Positions 45,079 through 53,280 of a DNA stretch of 64,000 bases are shown here, one piece after another. Under the pieces are notes generated by a model. That model saw only the letters and a list, made by a program, of their open reading frames with translations, searched no databases and had not been told where the DNA came from. The position numbers and the translations under genes are program-made. The first letter of the stretch is position 1. Each line of letters starts with the position of its first letter. Source of the DNA: Alphaproteobacteria bacterium (GTDB taxonomy: Bacteria; Pseudomonadota; Alphaproteobacteria; Acetobacterales; Acetobacteraceae); contig VGDM01000013.1 of the NCBI GenBank assembly GCA_016869715.1, positions 24,934 through 88,933 on the forward strand. Direction: 5' to 3'.

Positions 45079-46476
45079 ATGGGCGATCTTTGGCGCCTTA
45101 CCGCAACCGATCTCGCGGCGCGCATTCGGTCCAAGCAGGTCTCTGCCACGGAAGCGGCGAAGGATGCGCTGGCACGGCTGGATGCGGTGAACCCCAAGAT
45201 CAATGCCGTGGTGGATCACCGCCCGGCAGAAACACTAGCCGATGCCGCGCGCATTGACGCCATGATCGCGCGCGGCGAAGATGCCGGTCCGCTCGCGGGT
45301 GTGCCCATCACCATCAAGGTCAATGCGGATCAGCAAGGCTACGCGACAACGAATGGGCTTCGCCTGCAAAAGGATCTGATCGCGAAGCAGGACAATCCCG
45401 TGGTCGCCAATCTGCGCAAGGCGGGCGCGGTGATTGTCGGGCGGACCAATACGCCGGCCTTTTCGCTCCGCTGGTTCACGCGCAATTCGCTGCATGGCCA
45501 TACGAAAAACCCGCGCGATCCCAGCATCACACCAGGCGGATCCTCCGGCGGTGCAGGTGCGGCCACCATGGCCGGCATTGGCGCGATTGGACATGGCACG
45601 GATATTGGCGGTTCCATCCGCTACCCGGCCTATGCTTGCGGTATTCACGGGTTGCGCCCCACGCTTGGGCGTATTCCCGCCTGGAATGCTTCTGGTGCGG
45701 AACGTCATGTTGGCGGGCAGATCATGGCGGTCAGCGGGCCGCTCGCGCGCAGTATCGCTGATGTGGCGCTTGGCTTTGGCGCCATGTGTGCGCGCGATAT
45801 TCGCGACCCCTGGTGGGTTGAAGCAGCGATGGAAGGCCCGCCCGCACCAAAGCGCGCCGCGCTTTGCCTTTCGCCGGATGGCATGAAGCTGCAACCCGAA
45901 GTGCGGGCGGCGCTGCGTGATGCCGCAAAGCGACTGGAAGCCGCCGGTTGGACCATTGAGGACACAGACACTCCGCCCTTGCGCGAACCCGCGCAATTGC
46001 AGGCCATGCTCTGGCTCGCGGAAAGCCGCCGCGGCCTTAATAGCGCCCTGCATCAGGAAGGTGATCCGGATGCCAGCTTCATCTTTGCGCAGATGGAAGA
46101 ACTCTGCCCCAATCCTGACCTGAACAGCTTCATGGATGCGCTGCAGAAGCGTTCCTATTTCGTGCGGCTATGGATGGAGTTTTTCGAACGCTTCCCGGTG
46201 GCAATCACGCCGGTATCCGGCGAATTGCCCTTCCGCGACCAGGAAGATGTCGAAAGCCCAGCCGCATTCCGCCGCATCATGGAAGCGCAACTCACGCAAG
46301 TGGGTCTGCCGCTGATGGGGCTGCCCGGCCTTACGGTTACCACCGGCACGGTGGGACGCATTCCCGTTGGCGTGCAATTGCTCGCCGGCCGCTACCGGGA
46401 AGATTTGCTGCTGCAAGCGGGCTCTGTCATTGAAGCCGCCGGCGCGGCCATTACGCCGATTGATCCGGTCGGGTGA
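45079..46476 (+). CDS. Amidase signature family protein
   Basis: A 465-residue hydrolase of the amidase signature group (Ser-cisSer-Lys triad). The catalytic Lys lies in LAGVPITIKVNADQQG, and the serine-rich signature is TPGGSSGGAGAATMAGIGAIGHGTDIGGS with both serines (residues 154-182, split here), then IRYPAYACGIHGLRP. Substrates in the family range from simple amides to nitrogenous polymers. The ATG at 45079 is preferred over the GTG 6 bp before. It ends in a hairpin that includes its own stop codon. Confidence 0.9.
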   Translation: MGDLWRLTATDLAARIRSKQVSATEAAKDALARLDAVNPKINAVVDHRPAETLADAARIDAMIARGEDAGPLAGVPITIKVNADQQGYATTNGLRLQKDLIAKQDNPVVANLRKAGAVIVGRTNTPAFSLRWFTRNSLHGHTKNPRDPSITPGGSSGGAGAATMAGIGAIGHGTDIGGSIRYPAYACGIHGLRPTLGRIPAWNASGAERHVGGQIMAVSGPLARSIADVALGFGAMCARDIRDPWWVEAAMEGPPAPKRAALCLSPDGMKLQPEVRAALRDAAKRLEAAGWTIEDTDTPPLREPAQLQAMLWLAESRRGLNSALHQEGDPDASFIFAQMEELCPNPDLNSFMDALQKRSYFVRLWMEFFERFPVAITPVSGELPFRDQEDVESPAAFRRIMEAQLTQVGLPLMGLPGLTVTTGTVGRIPVGVQLLAGRYREDLLLQAGSVIEAAGAAITPIDPVG

Positions 46477-46490
46477 TCACACCCGACCGG
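46465..46490 (+). terminator. Hairpin over the amidase stop codon, between convergent genes
   Basis: CCGGTCGGGTG at 46465-46475 pairs perfectly with CACCCGACCGG at 46480-46490 over a 4-nt loop. The amidase TGA (46474-46476) lies at the top of the left arm. There is no T-run after it on the plus strand. It sits between two converging genes (ends at 46476 and 46502) and could stall polymerase from both sides. Confidence 0.65.
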
Positions 46491-46501
46491 CGCATCATCA
46501 A

Positions 46502-47359
46502 TCAGACAATGAAAGCCTTGGCCTCGGCGTCGTAATCGCCATAGCCAAGCGTGTCGCGCAATTCCACCGAAGGCATGGCGCTGGCGGCCTCCGAAAGCCC
46601 GGCTTGCAGCGCGGCAAGGCCCGCCTTCATGCCCGCCGCCGCTGGAGAGAGCATGCCGGTTGGGAAAGTCCCTATCTTGAAGCCAAGCGCCTTCGCTTCC
46701 GCTTGCGTTGGTGTGGCACGCACCCCGCCGGGGGAGAGCACCACAAAGGAAGGCCGGCCCTTGGCGGCCGCAATCGCGCGATGAATTTCCGTATTATCGG
46801 CGGGGCTGTCCAGAAACAGGATATCCGCGCCTTCTTTGACAAACATCTCAATGCGCGCGACAGCCTCATCAATGCCGGCGGTCGGGCGGCAATCCGTGCG
46901 CGCCAGAATCAGAATACCGGATTCCTTGGCAGCTTCAACGGCCGCGCGGATTTTCATGCGCGCTTCTTCGCGTGGCAGGCAGGGCTTGCCCGCAGCGGTC
47001 AAGGCGCGCGGCGTTATCTTGTCTTCAATCAAGATTGCAGCCGCCCCGGCGCGACCATAAGCGCGCACGGTGCGCTGCACATTCATGGCATTGCCGTAGC
47101 CATGATCACCATCGGCTAGCACCAGCGTATTCGGCGCGGCACCACGCACCATATTGAAACCGTCAAACATCTCGGCGAAGGAAATCAAATCCAGATCCGG
47201 CCCGCCCAGGCGGCTTGCGGCAACGCAGGAACCGGACAGAAAGGCGGTTTCAAACCCTGCGGCAGCAGCCATTTTGGCCGATAGCCCATCCCATACGGCG
47301 GGCATGACAAGGAAATCAGGCTTGGCGAGCAAGGCGCGCATTCTTTCAGGCGGGGTCAT
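46502..47359 (-). CDS. Isocitrate lyase/PEP mutase family protein
   Basis: A 285-residue (beta-alpha)8 enzyme. It begins MRALLAKPDFLVMPAVWDGLSAKMA (residues 7-31), with SGSCVAASRLGGPDLDLIS, the metal-site LADGDHGYGNAMNVQRTV, AAILIEDKITP and GILILARTD. The catalytic K-C-G-H loop of isocitrate lyases and oxaloacetate decarboxylases is absent; AGKPCLPREEARMKI stands there instead. It belongs to the broad group of acid-cleaving C-C lyases or hydrolases annotated as oxaloacetate decarboxylase-like; the reaction is not assignable. Convergent with the amidase, divergent from the amidohydrolase gene. Confidence 0.85.
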   Translation of the reverse strand: MTPPERMRALLAKPDFLVMPAVWDGLSAKMAAAAGFETAFLSGSCVAASRLGGPDLDLISFAEMFDGFNMVRGAAPNTLVLADGDHGYGNAMNVQRTVRAYGRAGAAAILIEDKITPRALTAAGKPCLPREEARMKIRAAVEAAKESGILILARTDCRPTAGIDEAVARIEMFVKEGADILFLDSPADNTEIHRAIAAAKGRPSFVVLSPGGVRATPTQAEAKALGFKIGTFPTGMLSPAAAGMKAGLAALQAGLSEAASAMPSVELRDTLGYGDYDAEAKAFIV

Positions 47360-47487
47360 GATGTTTCCTCAATCAAGGTGAAGATGCGGCACGCTAGATC
47401 GAATCGCGCGTACCACCAATACCTGCGCCTTGCTGCGCCAGCGTCCCGGGCATAGGCTCTCTCGCAAGAAACGCCCAAGGAACTGCA

Positions 47488-48342
47488 ATGCCGATCATTG
47501 ACGCACAAGTCCATGCCTATGAACGCAACCTCCCGGGCCGCCCCTGGCATGCGGTGCTGCATGGCCCGCCCGAGGTCACTGGCGCCGATATGGTGAAGGC
47601 CATGGATGCCGTCGGCGTGGCTGGCGCCATTCTGGTTTCCGCCTTCACCATGTATCGCTTTGACGCAAGCTATGCGGTTTCCGTGCGCAATACCTATCCG
47701 GAGCGTTTTGCTCTGGTGAAGCCGGTTGATCCCAATGATCCGGCGGTTGCGGACACCATCGCCGATTGGCAGGCGACCCCTGGTGCGGTTGGCATTCGCA
47801 TCATGATGCGCGGCGATGTCTCCGCTGATTCTGCGGATCCCGGCATCAATCGCGTGTTGGCAACGGCCGCGAAACGAGACCTGCCGGTCAATCTGCTTTG
47901 TTGGGGCAGGCTTGATCAGGTGCATGAATTGGCGCGGTGCAATCCGAATACGCGCTTGGTGATTGATCACCTTGGCCTGCAACAGCCTTTTGAACCACCG
48001 CGCATGGATCATGGCTTTGCCGAATTGCCAAAGCTGCTGACGCTGGCGGCCTTCCCCAATATCGTCGTGAAGATCACCGGCGCCTGCACACTCTCGCGCG
48101 GTGAATACCCTTACGCCGATATCTGGGAACCGCTCGCGCGCATATTCGATGCTTTCGGCTTGCAGCGTTGCCTATGGGGCACGGATTGGACTCGCGCGGT
48201 GGAGTTGCTGACCTATGCCGAAGGCGTGGATGCCTTCCTGAAATCGGATCGTCTTTCTGATAGTGATCGCGCCATGCTGATGGGTGAAGCGACCGCGCGC
48301 GCCTATCGCTGGACACCGGGCAAGCAAGCGCAGAACCAATGA
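47488..48342 (+). CDS. Amidohydrolase-2 family protein
   Basis: A 284-residue metal-dependent hydrolase or decarboxylase: IDAQVHAYERNLPGRPWH at the N-terminus (here Gln-Val-His where many relatives have His-x-His), RLVIDHLGLQQPF, FPNIVVKITGA and LWGTDWTRAV with the late metal Asp. Such enzymes include lactonases and decarboxylases of aromatic breakdown. The upstream gap of 128 bp between divergent genes carries the promoters. Its stop overlaps the MFS transporter start, so the pair probably imports and opens one substrate. Confidence 0.88.
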   Translation: MPIIDAQVHAYERNLPGRPWHAVLHGPPEVTGADMVKAMDAVGVAGAILVSAFTMYRFDASYAVSVRNTYPERFALVKPVDPNDPAVADTIADWQATPGAVGIRIMMRGDVSADSADPGINRVLATAAKRDLPVNLLCWGRLDQVHELARCNPNTRLVIDHLGLQQPFEPPRMDHGFAELPKLLTLAAFPNIVVKITGACTLSRGEYPYADIWEPLARIFDAFGLQRCLWGTDWTRAVELLTYAEGVDAFLKSDRLSDSDRAMLMGEATARAYRWTPGKQAQNQ

Positions 48343-49571
48343 GCAGCCCACTGATGCGTGACAGCCGCTTGGATGGCCGCGCTGCCTGGACGCGTTTGGC
48401 GATTGCGCTTTTGATCAGCATGATCGGCAGCGCGCCAATGTGGACCGTGGTGGTGGTGCTGCCCGCTGTGCAAGCAGAATTCGGCACGCTCCGCGCCGGC
48501 GCATCACTGCCCTATACCATGACCATGGTGGGCTTCATGGTGGGTGGAGTGCTCATGGGCAGGCTTTCGGATCGCTTCGGCGTCATGGTGCCGGTCTTAA
48601 TCGGCGCCACCTCCATCGGGCTTGGCGGCATCGCGACTTATTTTGCGCCAAGCCTTTTCACCTTTGGTCTTGCCTATGGCGTGCTGTTCAGTTGCTTTGG
48701 CGCGGCAGCGGTATTTAGCCCCTTGATTGCCGATGTGTCGCTCTGGTTCGAAAAGCGCCGAGGCATTGCCATGGCGCTCGCCGCTTCCGGTAATTACTTC
48801 GCCGGTACTTTCTGGCCGACCCTGCTGCAATGGGGCATTTCCACGATCGGCTGGCGTCAGGCGCATCTAATAATGGGCATTGCAAGTTTCGTGACGTTGG
48901 TGCCGCTCGCCCTCCTGCTGCGCACCCATGCCCCAATGCTCGCGCCGGCCGCACCTGGTAGCGCGGTGCCGCGTAACCCCATGGCGCTTGGGCTGCCGCC
49001 AAATATCCTGCAGACACTGATCATTCTGGCCGGCATCACCTGCTGCATCGCTATGGCCGTGCCGCAGGTGCATATCGTCGCCTATTGCGTGGACCTTGGT
49101 TTCGGCGCGGCGCGCGGCGCAGAGATGCTCTCCGTCATGCTTGCAAGCGGCATCGCTTCGCGGCTGATTTTTGGCTTCATCATGGACCGCATTGGCGGTG
49201 TTAGAACCCTTGTGCTTTCAACCGTGCTGCAAGGCGTCGCGCTCCTGATGTTCCTGCCATCCGATGGGCTGATGGCGCTTTATCTGGTGTCCTTCATGTT
49301 CGGACTGTTCCAGGGCGGGTTGGTGCCCTGCTACGCCATGATTGTGCGCGAAAACTTCCCGCCATCAGAAGCGGGTAGCCGCGTTGGTTTGGCACTTTCT
49401 TCCACCATGGTTGGCATGGCGGTGGGTGGCTGGATGGCGGGCGCGCTATTTGACGCCACTGGCGGCTATACGGCGGCGATGTGGAACGGCATTGCGTGGA
49501 ATCTGGTTAATCTTTCCATCGCGCTTTGGTTGATGTGGCGGCTTAACCACCGGCAGCAGGCCTTTGCGTGA
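48339..49571 (+). CDS. MFS transporter
   Basis: A 410-residue inner-membrane protein with twelve hydrophobic segments. The loop after helix 2 reads GVLMGRLSDRFGVMVPV, the MFS signature (G-x-L-x-D-R-x-G), and the second-half loop is FIMDRIGGVRTL. The NNN pattern of oxalate-formate antiporter/monocarboxylate relatives (ASGNYFAGTFWP) is visible in helix 5. Substrate probably a carboxylic acid, judging by the adjacent amidohydrolase and the acyl-CoA cluster. Confidence 0.9.
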   Translation: MSSPLMRDSRLDGRAAWTRLAIALLISMIGSAPMWTVVVVLPAVQAEFGTLRAGASLPYTMTMVGFMVGGVLMGRLSDRFGVMVPVLIGATSIGLGGIATYFAPSLFTFGLAYGVLFSCFGAAAVFSPLIADVSLWFEKRRGIAMALAASGNYFAGTFWPTLLQWGISTIGWRQAHLIMGIASFVTLVPLALLLRTHAPMLAPAAPGSAVPRNPMALGLPPNILQTLIILAGITCCIAMAVPQVHIVAYCVDLGFGAARGAEMLSVMLASGIASRLIFGFIMDRIGGVRTLVLSTVLQGVALLMFLPSDGLMALYLVSFMFGLFQGGLVPCYAMIVRENFPPSEAGSRVGLALSSTMVGMAVGGWMAGALFDATGGYTAAMWNGIAWNLVNLSIALWLMWRLNHRQQAFA

Positions 49572-49712
49572 CGCAGTTGGTCAGGCAGCTTATCCCCAAG
49601 CCGCGAATAAGCTAAAAAATCCCGTATTTTGAGGCTTTAGGCGGCTTGCTTCATCTGAAATGACGCTTCCTGCGCGCTGTTATTCCCCAGACTTATCCGC
49701 AATCCAACGTCA

Positions 49713-49750
49713 GAGCATGCCTGCCACGCCAAGGCGTGACAGGCGTGCTC
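49713..49750. repeat. Near-perfect 18-bp inverted repeat (hairpin)
   Basis: GAGCATGCCTGCCACGCC at 49713-49730 faces GGCGTGACAGGCGTGCTC at 49733-49750 with a 2-nt spacer and two mismatched pairs. It is followed by ctttttatg. The hairpin lies 142 bp after the MFS gene and 30 bp beyond the end of the chemotaxis-receptor remnant. Its outer arms (gagcatg ... cgtgctc) recall the tail of the dispersed repeat family. It could be a terminator for either side. Confidence 0.6.
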
Positions 49751-49779
49751 CTTTTTATGCAAATCGGCGCGAAGACCCG

Positions 49780-49919
49780 CTACGCTGCCCGCACGCGCTG
49801 GATGAAGCCCGCCATGGCGCGCGACAAATCCTCAGACCGCCCGGCCAGGCTATGCGCGGTGCTGAGCACCTCAGAGGCTGAGGCCTTACTATCCGTCGCG
49901 GTCTTTGCCACCAGCGACG
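49780..49919 (-). pseudogene. Methyl-accepting chemotaxis protein, C-terminal remnant
   Basis: On the minus strand a frame ending at TAG 49780-49782 reads ASASEVLSTAHSLAGRSED then LSRAMAGFIQRVRAA, the final helix and tail typical of alphaproteobacterial chemotaxis receptors (EVLxAAxxLSxQSExL ... FLxxVRAA). Only about 45 residues remain out of more than 500. The homology stops abruptly near 49920, where a winged-helix fragment begins on the other strand. Confidence 0.7.
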
Positions 49920-49920
49920 C

Positions 49921-50058
49921 GAAGCAGGCAACGTTACCGTGACCAAATCCTTCCGCGCGCGGAAGCCGCTTACGGAGGTCGCGCTCACCGAGCTTGGCCG
50001 TAAGGCCTTCGCCGAATACGCCCAGACGCTTGGCACCCTACTCGGCCATGGCGGCTGA
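49921..50058 (+). pseudogene. Winged-helix transcriptional regulator, C-terminal remnant
   Basis: The plus strand reads EAGNVTVTKSFRARKPLTEV then ALTELGRKAFAEYAQTLGTLL and a TGA at 50056-50058. This matches the wing and last helix of MarR-like winged-helix proteins (VxVxKSFRGRKPLTxYxLTxxGRxAFxxY). The DNA-binding N-terminal half and start codon are gone. It joins the chemotaxis remnant directly at about 49920. Confidence 0.72.
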
Positions 50059-50226
50059 GCGGGCCGCGCAGAGAGGCAGTTTGTGACAGACGACGTGGTG
50101 ACAGGCGGCGGCGTAAGGCGCGCCGCCGCCGCAATGCTGCCATCCCCGCGGCGTACATGATCAAATGCGGGTGTTCACAAACCCGCGCAACCTGACTAGC
50201 CTCATCTCGCCAGAACCCGAGGTCCC

Positions 50227-51993
50227 ATGGCCGCGCCACGTCTGCTCCTGAAGACTGATCTTGCCGGACTGCAACCCTTGCTGTTGCGCGGCCAACCGGT
50301 GCAAGCGCTGCATCAGCGCCTGACCGACCAACTCAACGCCCGGGGCGCGCCCGCCGCGCTGTTTGCCGAGCCCATTACCGGCGCCGCGGCCATTTCCTGG
50401 TATGGCGAAGCGGCGGGTGAACCGCAGCCGCTGCCCACACTCTCTAGCGCCCGTCGGGCAGAGGCCGAGGCCACGCTGACCCGCCAGCTTCAGGCTTTGG
50501 AACCGCTGCTGGATGATGCCGAAATTGGCCCGCTGCTACGCCGCGCCTTGGTACTGCCAAGCGCCGATTCCATCCTGGTCCTGGATGGCCAGATCATTCT
50601 GACCGGCTGGGGTCTGGCAGCGCGAGAGATTGCCGAAGACCCCGCCGCGCTCGCCGCGCAACTCCGCCGTGTCATGGGGCCTTATGCGCAGCGTTTTGCC
50701 TCGGCGCCTGACGGCTTTCTGACCAATGCCGCCTTTGCGGCGCCCGCGCCGGCAGCCCCTGCCGCGCCACCGCCGGCGGCAACCCGCGCGGCCGCGCCAC
50801 CGCCTCCGCCACCGCCACCCGCGCCCGTGATGGCCGCCGCACCCCGCGCGCCTTTTGGCGGGGCGGCTTGGCTCGTGCCCTTGCTCGCGCTGGTGGCGTT
50901 GATTTTCTTGGCGCTCGGCTTCTGGCTCGCCTGGACGCAGATGCAGCGCGATCTGGCGGGGCGGCAGCAAATCGTCTCGATCGTGGATGATGCCGTAACG
51001 CGCAACGCCATCCGCCTGCAACGCGAAACCAATGAGGCGTTGGAGCGTGACCTGGAACGCATGCGCCGCTTGGCCGCGACACCCAATGTCTGCACGCCGG
51101 AAGGCCCGCTCGGCCTGAACCCGCCGCCAGAGCGCCAGCCAGTGCGGCCAGAGAGCGTGCCGCCCGCCATTCCGCAGCGCCAGGGAGAGGCGCCGCGGCC
51201 CTTCAGCGGCTCCCTTGCGCAATTGCTGGAACATGCGACAGTGATGATCGCCTCGGCCGGGCCGGTCGGGATTGGCCATGGCAGTGGCTTTTTCATTGCG
51301 GGCGATCTGGTGCTGACCAATGCGCATGTCGTGCAGCAGGCCGATCCCAACCAGATTTTTGTGACGTCGCGCGCCATGGGCCGTGCGGTAAAGGCGCAGC
51401 TGGTCAGCATGACGCGCGGCGCGGGCGGTGGCCCGGTTGAACCAGGCGTGTTGGATGTAGCACTGCTGAAGCTGCCGGAGGCGGTGGCGGGGGCGCAGCC
51501 TCTCGCGCTCACACCCACGGCCGATAAGCTATTGGATGTGGTGGCGGCGGGGTATCCGGCTTCGGTCGTGCAGGTCGAACAGGGCATGCAGGAATTGCAG
51601 CAGGGCAGGCTTGGGACGCCGCCGGAACTGGTGCTGACGCGGGGCAGCATCAGTACCATTCAGCGGCTGGAAAACGGCCTGGTGGTCATGCCGCATTCCG
51701 CTGATATCTCGCCAGGCAATTCCGGCGGGCCACTCGTGGATACATGCGGGCGCGTGGTGGGCATCAATACTTTTGTGAGTTTCGCAACGCAGGTCGCGGA
51801 TCGGGTGAAATACGCACAAAAGACCGAAAGCCTGCTGCCCTGGCTGCAACAGCAGAATGTGCAAGCGGTGGTGAAGACCGAAGCCTGCGAGCCAGTCACC
51901 CCCGGCCTGCCGGCGACACCTCAGCCACCCGCCAATACGCCTGCAACGCCGGCAACCCCTGCGCCTCCTGCCGGCGCCGGCGCACCGCGTTAA
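50227..51993 (+). CDS. Membrane-anchored trypsin-like serine protease with SrfA-like N-terminal domain
   Basis: A 588-residue protein in five parts. Residues 1-160 form a cytoplasmic domain with LFAEPITGAAAISWYGEAAG and LVLDGQIILTGWG. A Pro/Ala stretch (170-205) leads to one membrane helix (213-236), then a short coiled coil (240-285). Residues 330-545 are a trypsin-fold protease with the full triad: His367 (VLTNAHVV), Asp410 (GVLDVALLKL), Ser499 (SPGNSGGPLV). A Pro/Ala/Thr tail ends it. The topology puts the protease in the periplasm. The N-terminal domain recurs in the next two genes and recalls the SrfA family (from memory). No HtrA-type PDZ domain is present. Confidence 0.82.
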   Translation: MAAPRLLLKTDLAGLQPLLLRGQPVQALHQRLTDQLNARGAPAALFAEPITGAAAISWYGEAAGEPQPLPTLSSARRAEAEATLTRQLQALEPLLDDAEIGPLLRRALVLPSADSILVLDGQIILTGWGLAAREIAEDPAALAAQLRRVMGPYAQRFASAPDGFLTNAAFAAPAPAAPAAPPPAATRAAAPPPPPPPPAPVMAAAPRAPFGGAAWLVPLLALVALIFLALGFWLAWTQMQRDLAGRQQIVSIVDDAVTRNAIRLQRETNEALERDLERMRRLAATPNVCTPEGPLGLNPPPERQPVRPESVPPAIPQRQGEAPRPFSGSLAQLLEHATVMIASAGPVGIGHGSGFFIAGDLVLTNAHVVQQADPNQIFVTSRAMGRAVKAQLVSMTRGAGGGPVEPGVLDVALLKLPEAVAGAQPLALTPTADKLLDVVAAGYPASVVQVEQGMQELQQGRLGTPPELVLTRGSISTIQRLENGLVVMPHSADISPGNSGGPLVDTCGRVVGINTFVSFATQVADRVKYAQKTESLLPWLQQQNVQAVVKTEACEPVTPGLPATPQPPANTPATPATPAPPAGAGAPR

Positions 51994-52008
51994 GGCGGCG
52001 CCGCGCGC

Positions 52009-53274
52009 ATGTCCGGCTCCAGCGATGGCAGCCTGATTGCCACCACCCGCAATGCGGAATTGCAGGTCTTGGGCACGGGCGGGCAGCTTGCGGTCCAGGC
52101 CTGGGATCAGATCACCGGCTATTTGCGCCGCGCGCGCAGCCCCGCCCATGCCGCGCTTTTCGCCGAGCCCAATCCGGACGCGGATCGCGGCATCACGGAT
52201 TGGTATGCAGCGGGTCGGGGCGCGGCGCCGCCACTCGAAACCCTGCCCGCAGCCGAACAGGATGGCGCGCGCACGGCATTCGCGCGGCTTTACAGCGATA
52301 TCCGTGAAGAAGCCGATCGGCTGCGCGCCAGCACCCGCGAAAGTGAGCGGTTCCTTGGCGAATTGATCGCGCTCGCGCTGATCACCCCCGCGACCGATTG
52401 CCTGCGTGTGGTGGATGGCCAGCCCGTGCTGGTGGCTTGGGGCCATGCGACGCTTGGCGAGGCACCAAGACCTGAATTGCTGATTGGCATGACGCGCCGG
52501 CGAGGGGCTGGCCTGGTGCCGATGCAGATTGTCGGCCCGCCTGCGGCACCGCCCGCGAAGCGACCGCTGCTGTTCTGGCTGCTCGGCCTGCTGGGGCTTT
52601 TGCTGTTGTTGCTTTTGTTGCTGCTGCTCTGGCGCGACCCCTTTGGTTGGTTCAAGGCCGCGCTGCCGCAATGCGTGGTGCAGCGAGGCAATGCGGAATT
52701 GCTGGATGAGCTGCGCGCCGCCCAGGCGCGCGAGGCGGCGCTGCGCGGCGACATCGTGCGACAAATGCTGCGCCTCGGGGATCGGCGCACCGCTTGCCCA
52801 CCACCCGAGCCGCCACCGCCACCGCTACAGCGCCGGGTTGAACAACCCCCACCACCCCCGCCGCCGCGCCAGGAAGATGCGGAACGCGCCCGGCGTGAAG
52901 GCGCACGCAGCGGTCGGGTGCAGATCATCCTTGCCTGGGATGATCGTAATGATCTTGACCTGATGATGATCTGCCCGAATGGCGAAAGGCTTTATTTCGA
53001 CCATCGCCAAGCCTGTGGCGCCGTATTGGATGTGGACCGCAATGCCGGCAATAGCGCGCTGATCGCGACGCCAGTGGAGAATATTGTCTTCGCCGCGGAA
53101 CCCGCGCCGGGGCGCTACCGGATCATGGTCTGGCATTTCCAGAACAACCCGCCCGCGCGGGCGTCTTCGCCCTATCGCGTGACAGTGAAGCGCGAAGGTA
53201 GGCCGGATCAGGTGTTCACCGGGCGGGTGGCGGCCGGGCAACAATTGGAAGTGGGGCATTTCGATGTGCCCTGA
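52009..53274 (+). CDS. Single-pass membrane protein: SrfA-like N-domain and DUF2135-like periplasmic domain
   Basis: A 421-residue paralogue in architecture of the preceding protein. Residues 1-150 contain LFAEPNPDADRGITDWYAAG and CLRVVDGQPVLVAWGHA, matching the first gene's blocks. A very leucine-rich membrane helix (187-208) is followed by a coiled coil (228-260) and a proline-rich linker (264-287). The C-terminal domain (301-421) reads VQIILAWDDRNDLDLMMICPNGE, FDHRQACGAVLDVDRNAG and APGRYRIMVWHFQNN, the pattern of DUF2135/YfaP-like beta domains (LxWDxxxxDLDLxxxxPxGE). It begins 15 bp after the protease stop. Function unknown. Confidence 0.75.
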   Translation: MSGSSDGSLIATTRNAELQVLGTGGQLAVQAWDQITGYLRRARSPAHAALFAEPNPDADRGITDWYAAGRGAAPPLETLPAAEQDGARTAFARLYSDIREEADRLRASTRESERFLGELIALALITPATDCLRVVDGQPVLVAWGHATLGEAPRPELLIGMTRRRGAGLVPMQIVGPPAAPPAKRPLLFWLLGLLGLLLLLLLLLLLWRDPFGWFKAALPQCVVQRGNAELLDELRAAQAREAALRGDIVRQMLRLGDRRTACPPPEPPPPPLQRRVEQPPPPPPPRQEDAERARREGARSGRVQIILAWDDRNDLDLMMICPNGERLYFDHRQACGAVLDVDRNAGNSALIATPVENIVFAAEPAPGRYRIMVWHFQNNPPARASSPYRVTVKREGRPDQVFTGRVAAGQQLEVGHFDVP

Positions 53275-53280
53275 TGCAAC

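Noticed and set aside
50100..50135. GC-rich inverted repeat (ggcggcg ... cgccgcc) before the protease gene as a terminator
   Set aside because: It has no T-run and lies in a very GC-rich stretch where such pairings occur by chance; not strong enough to list.
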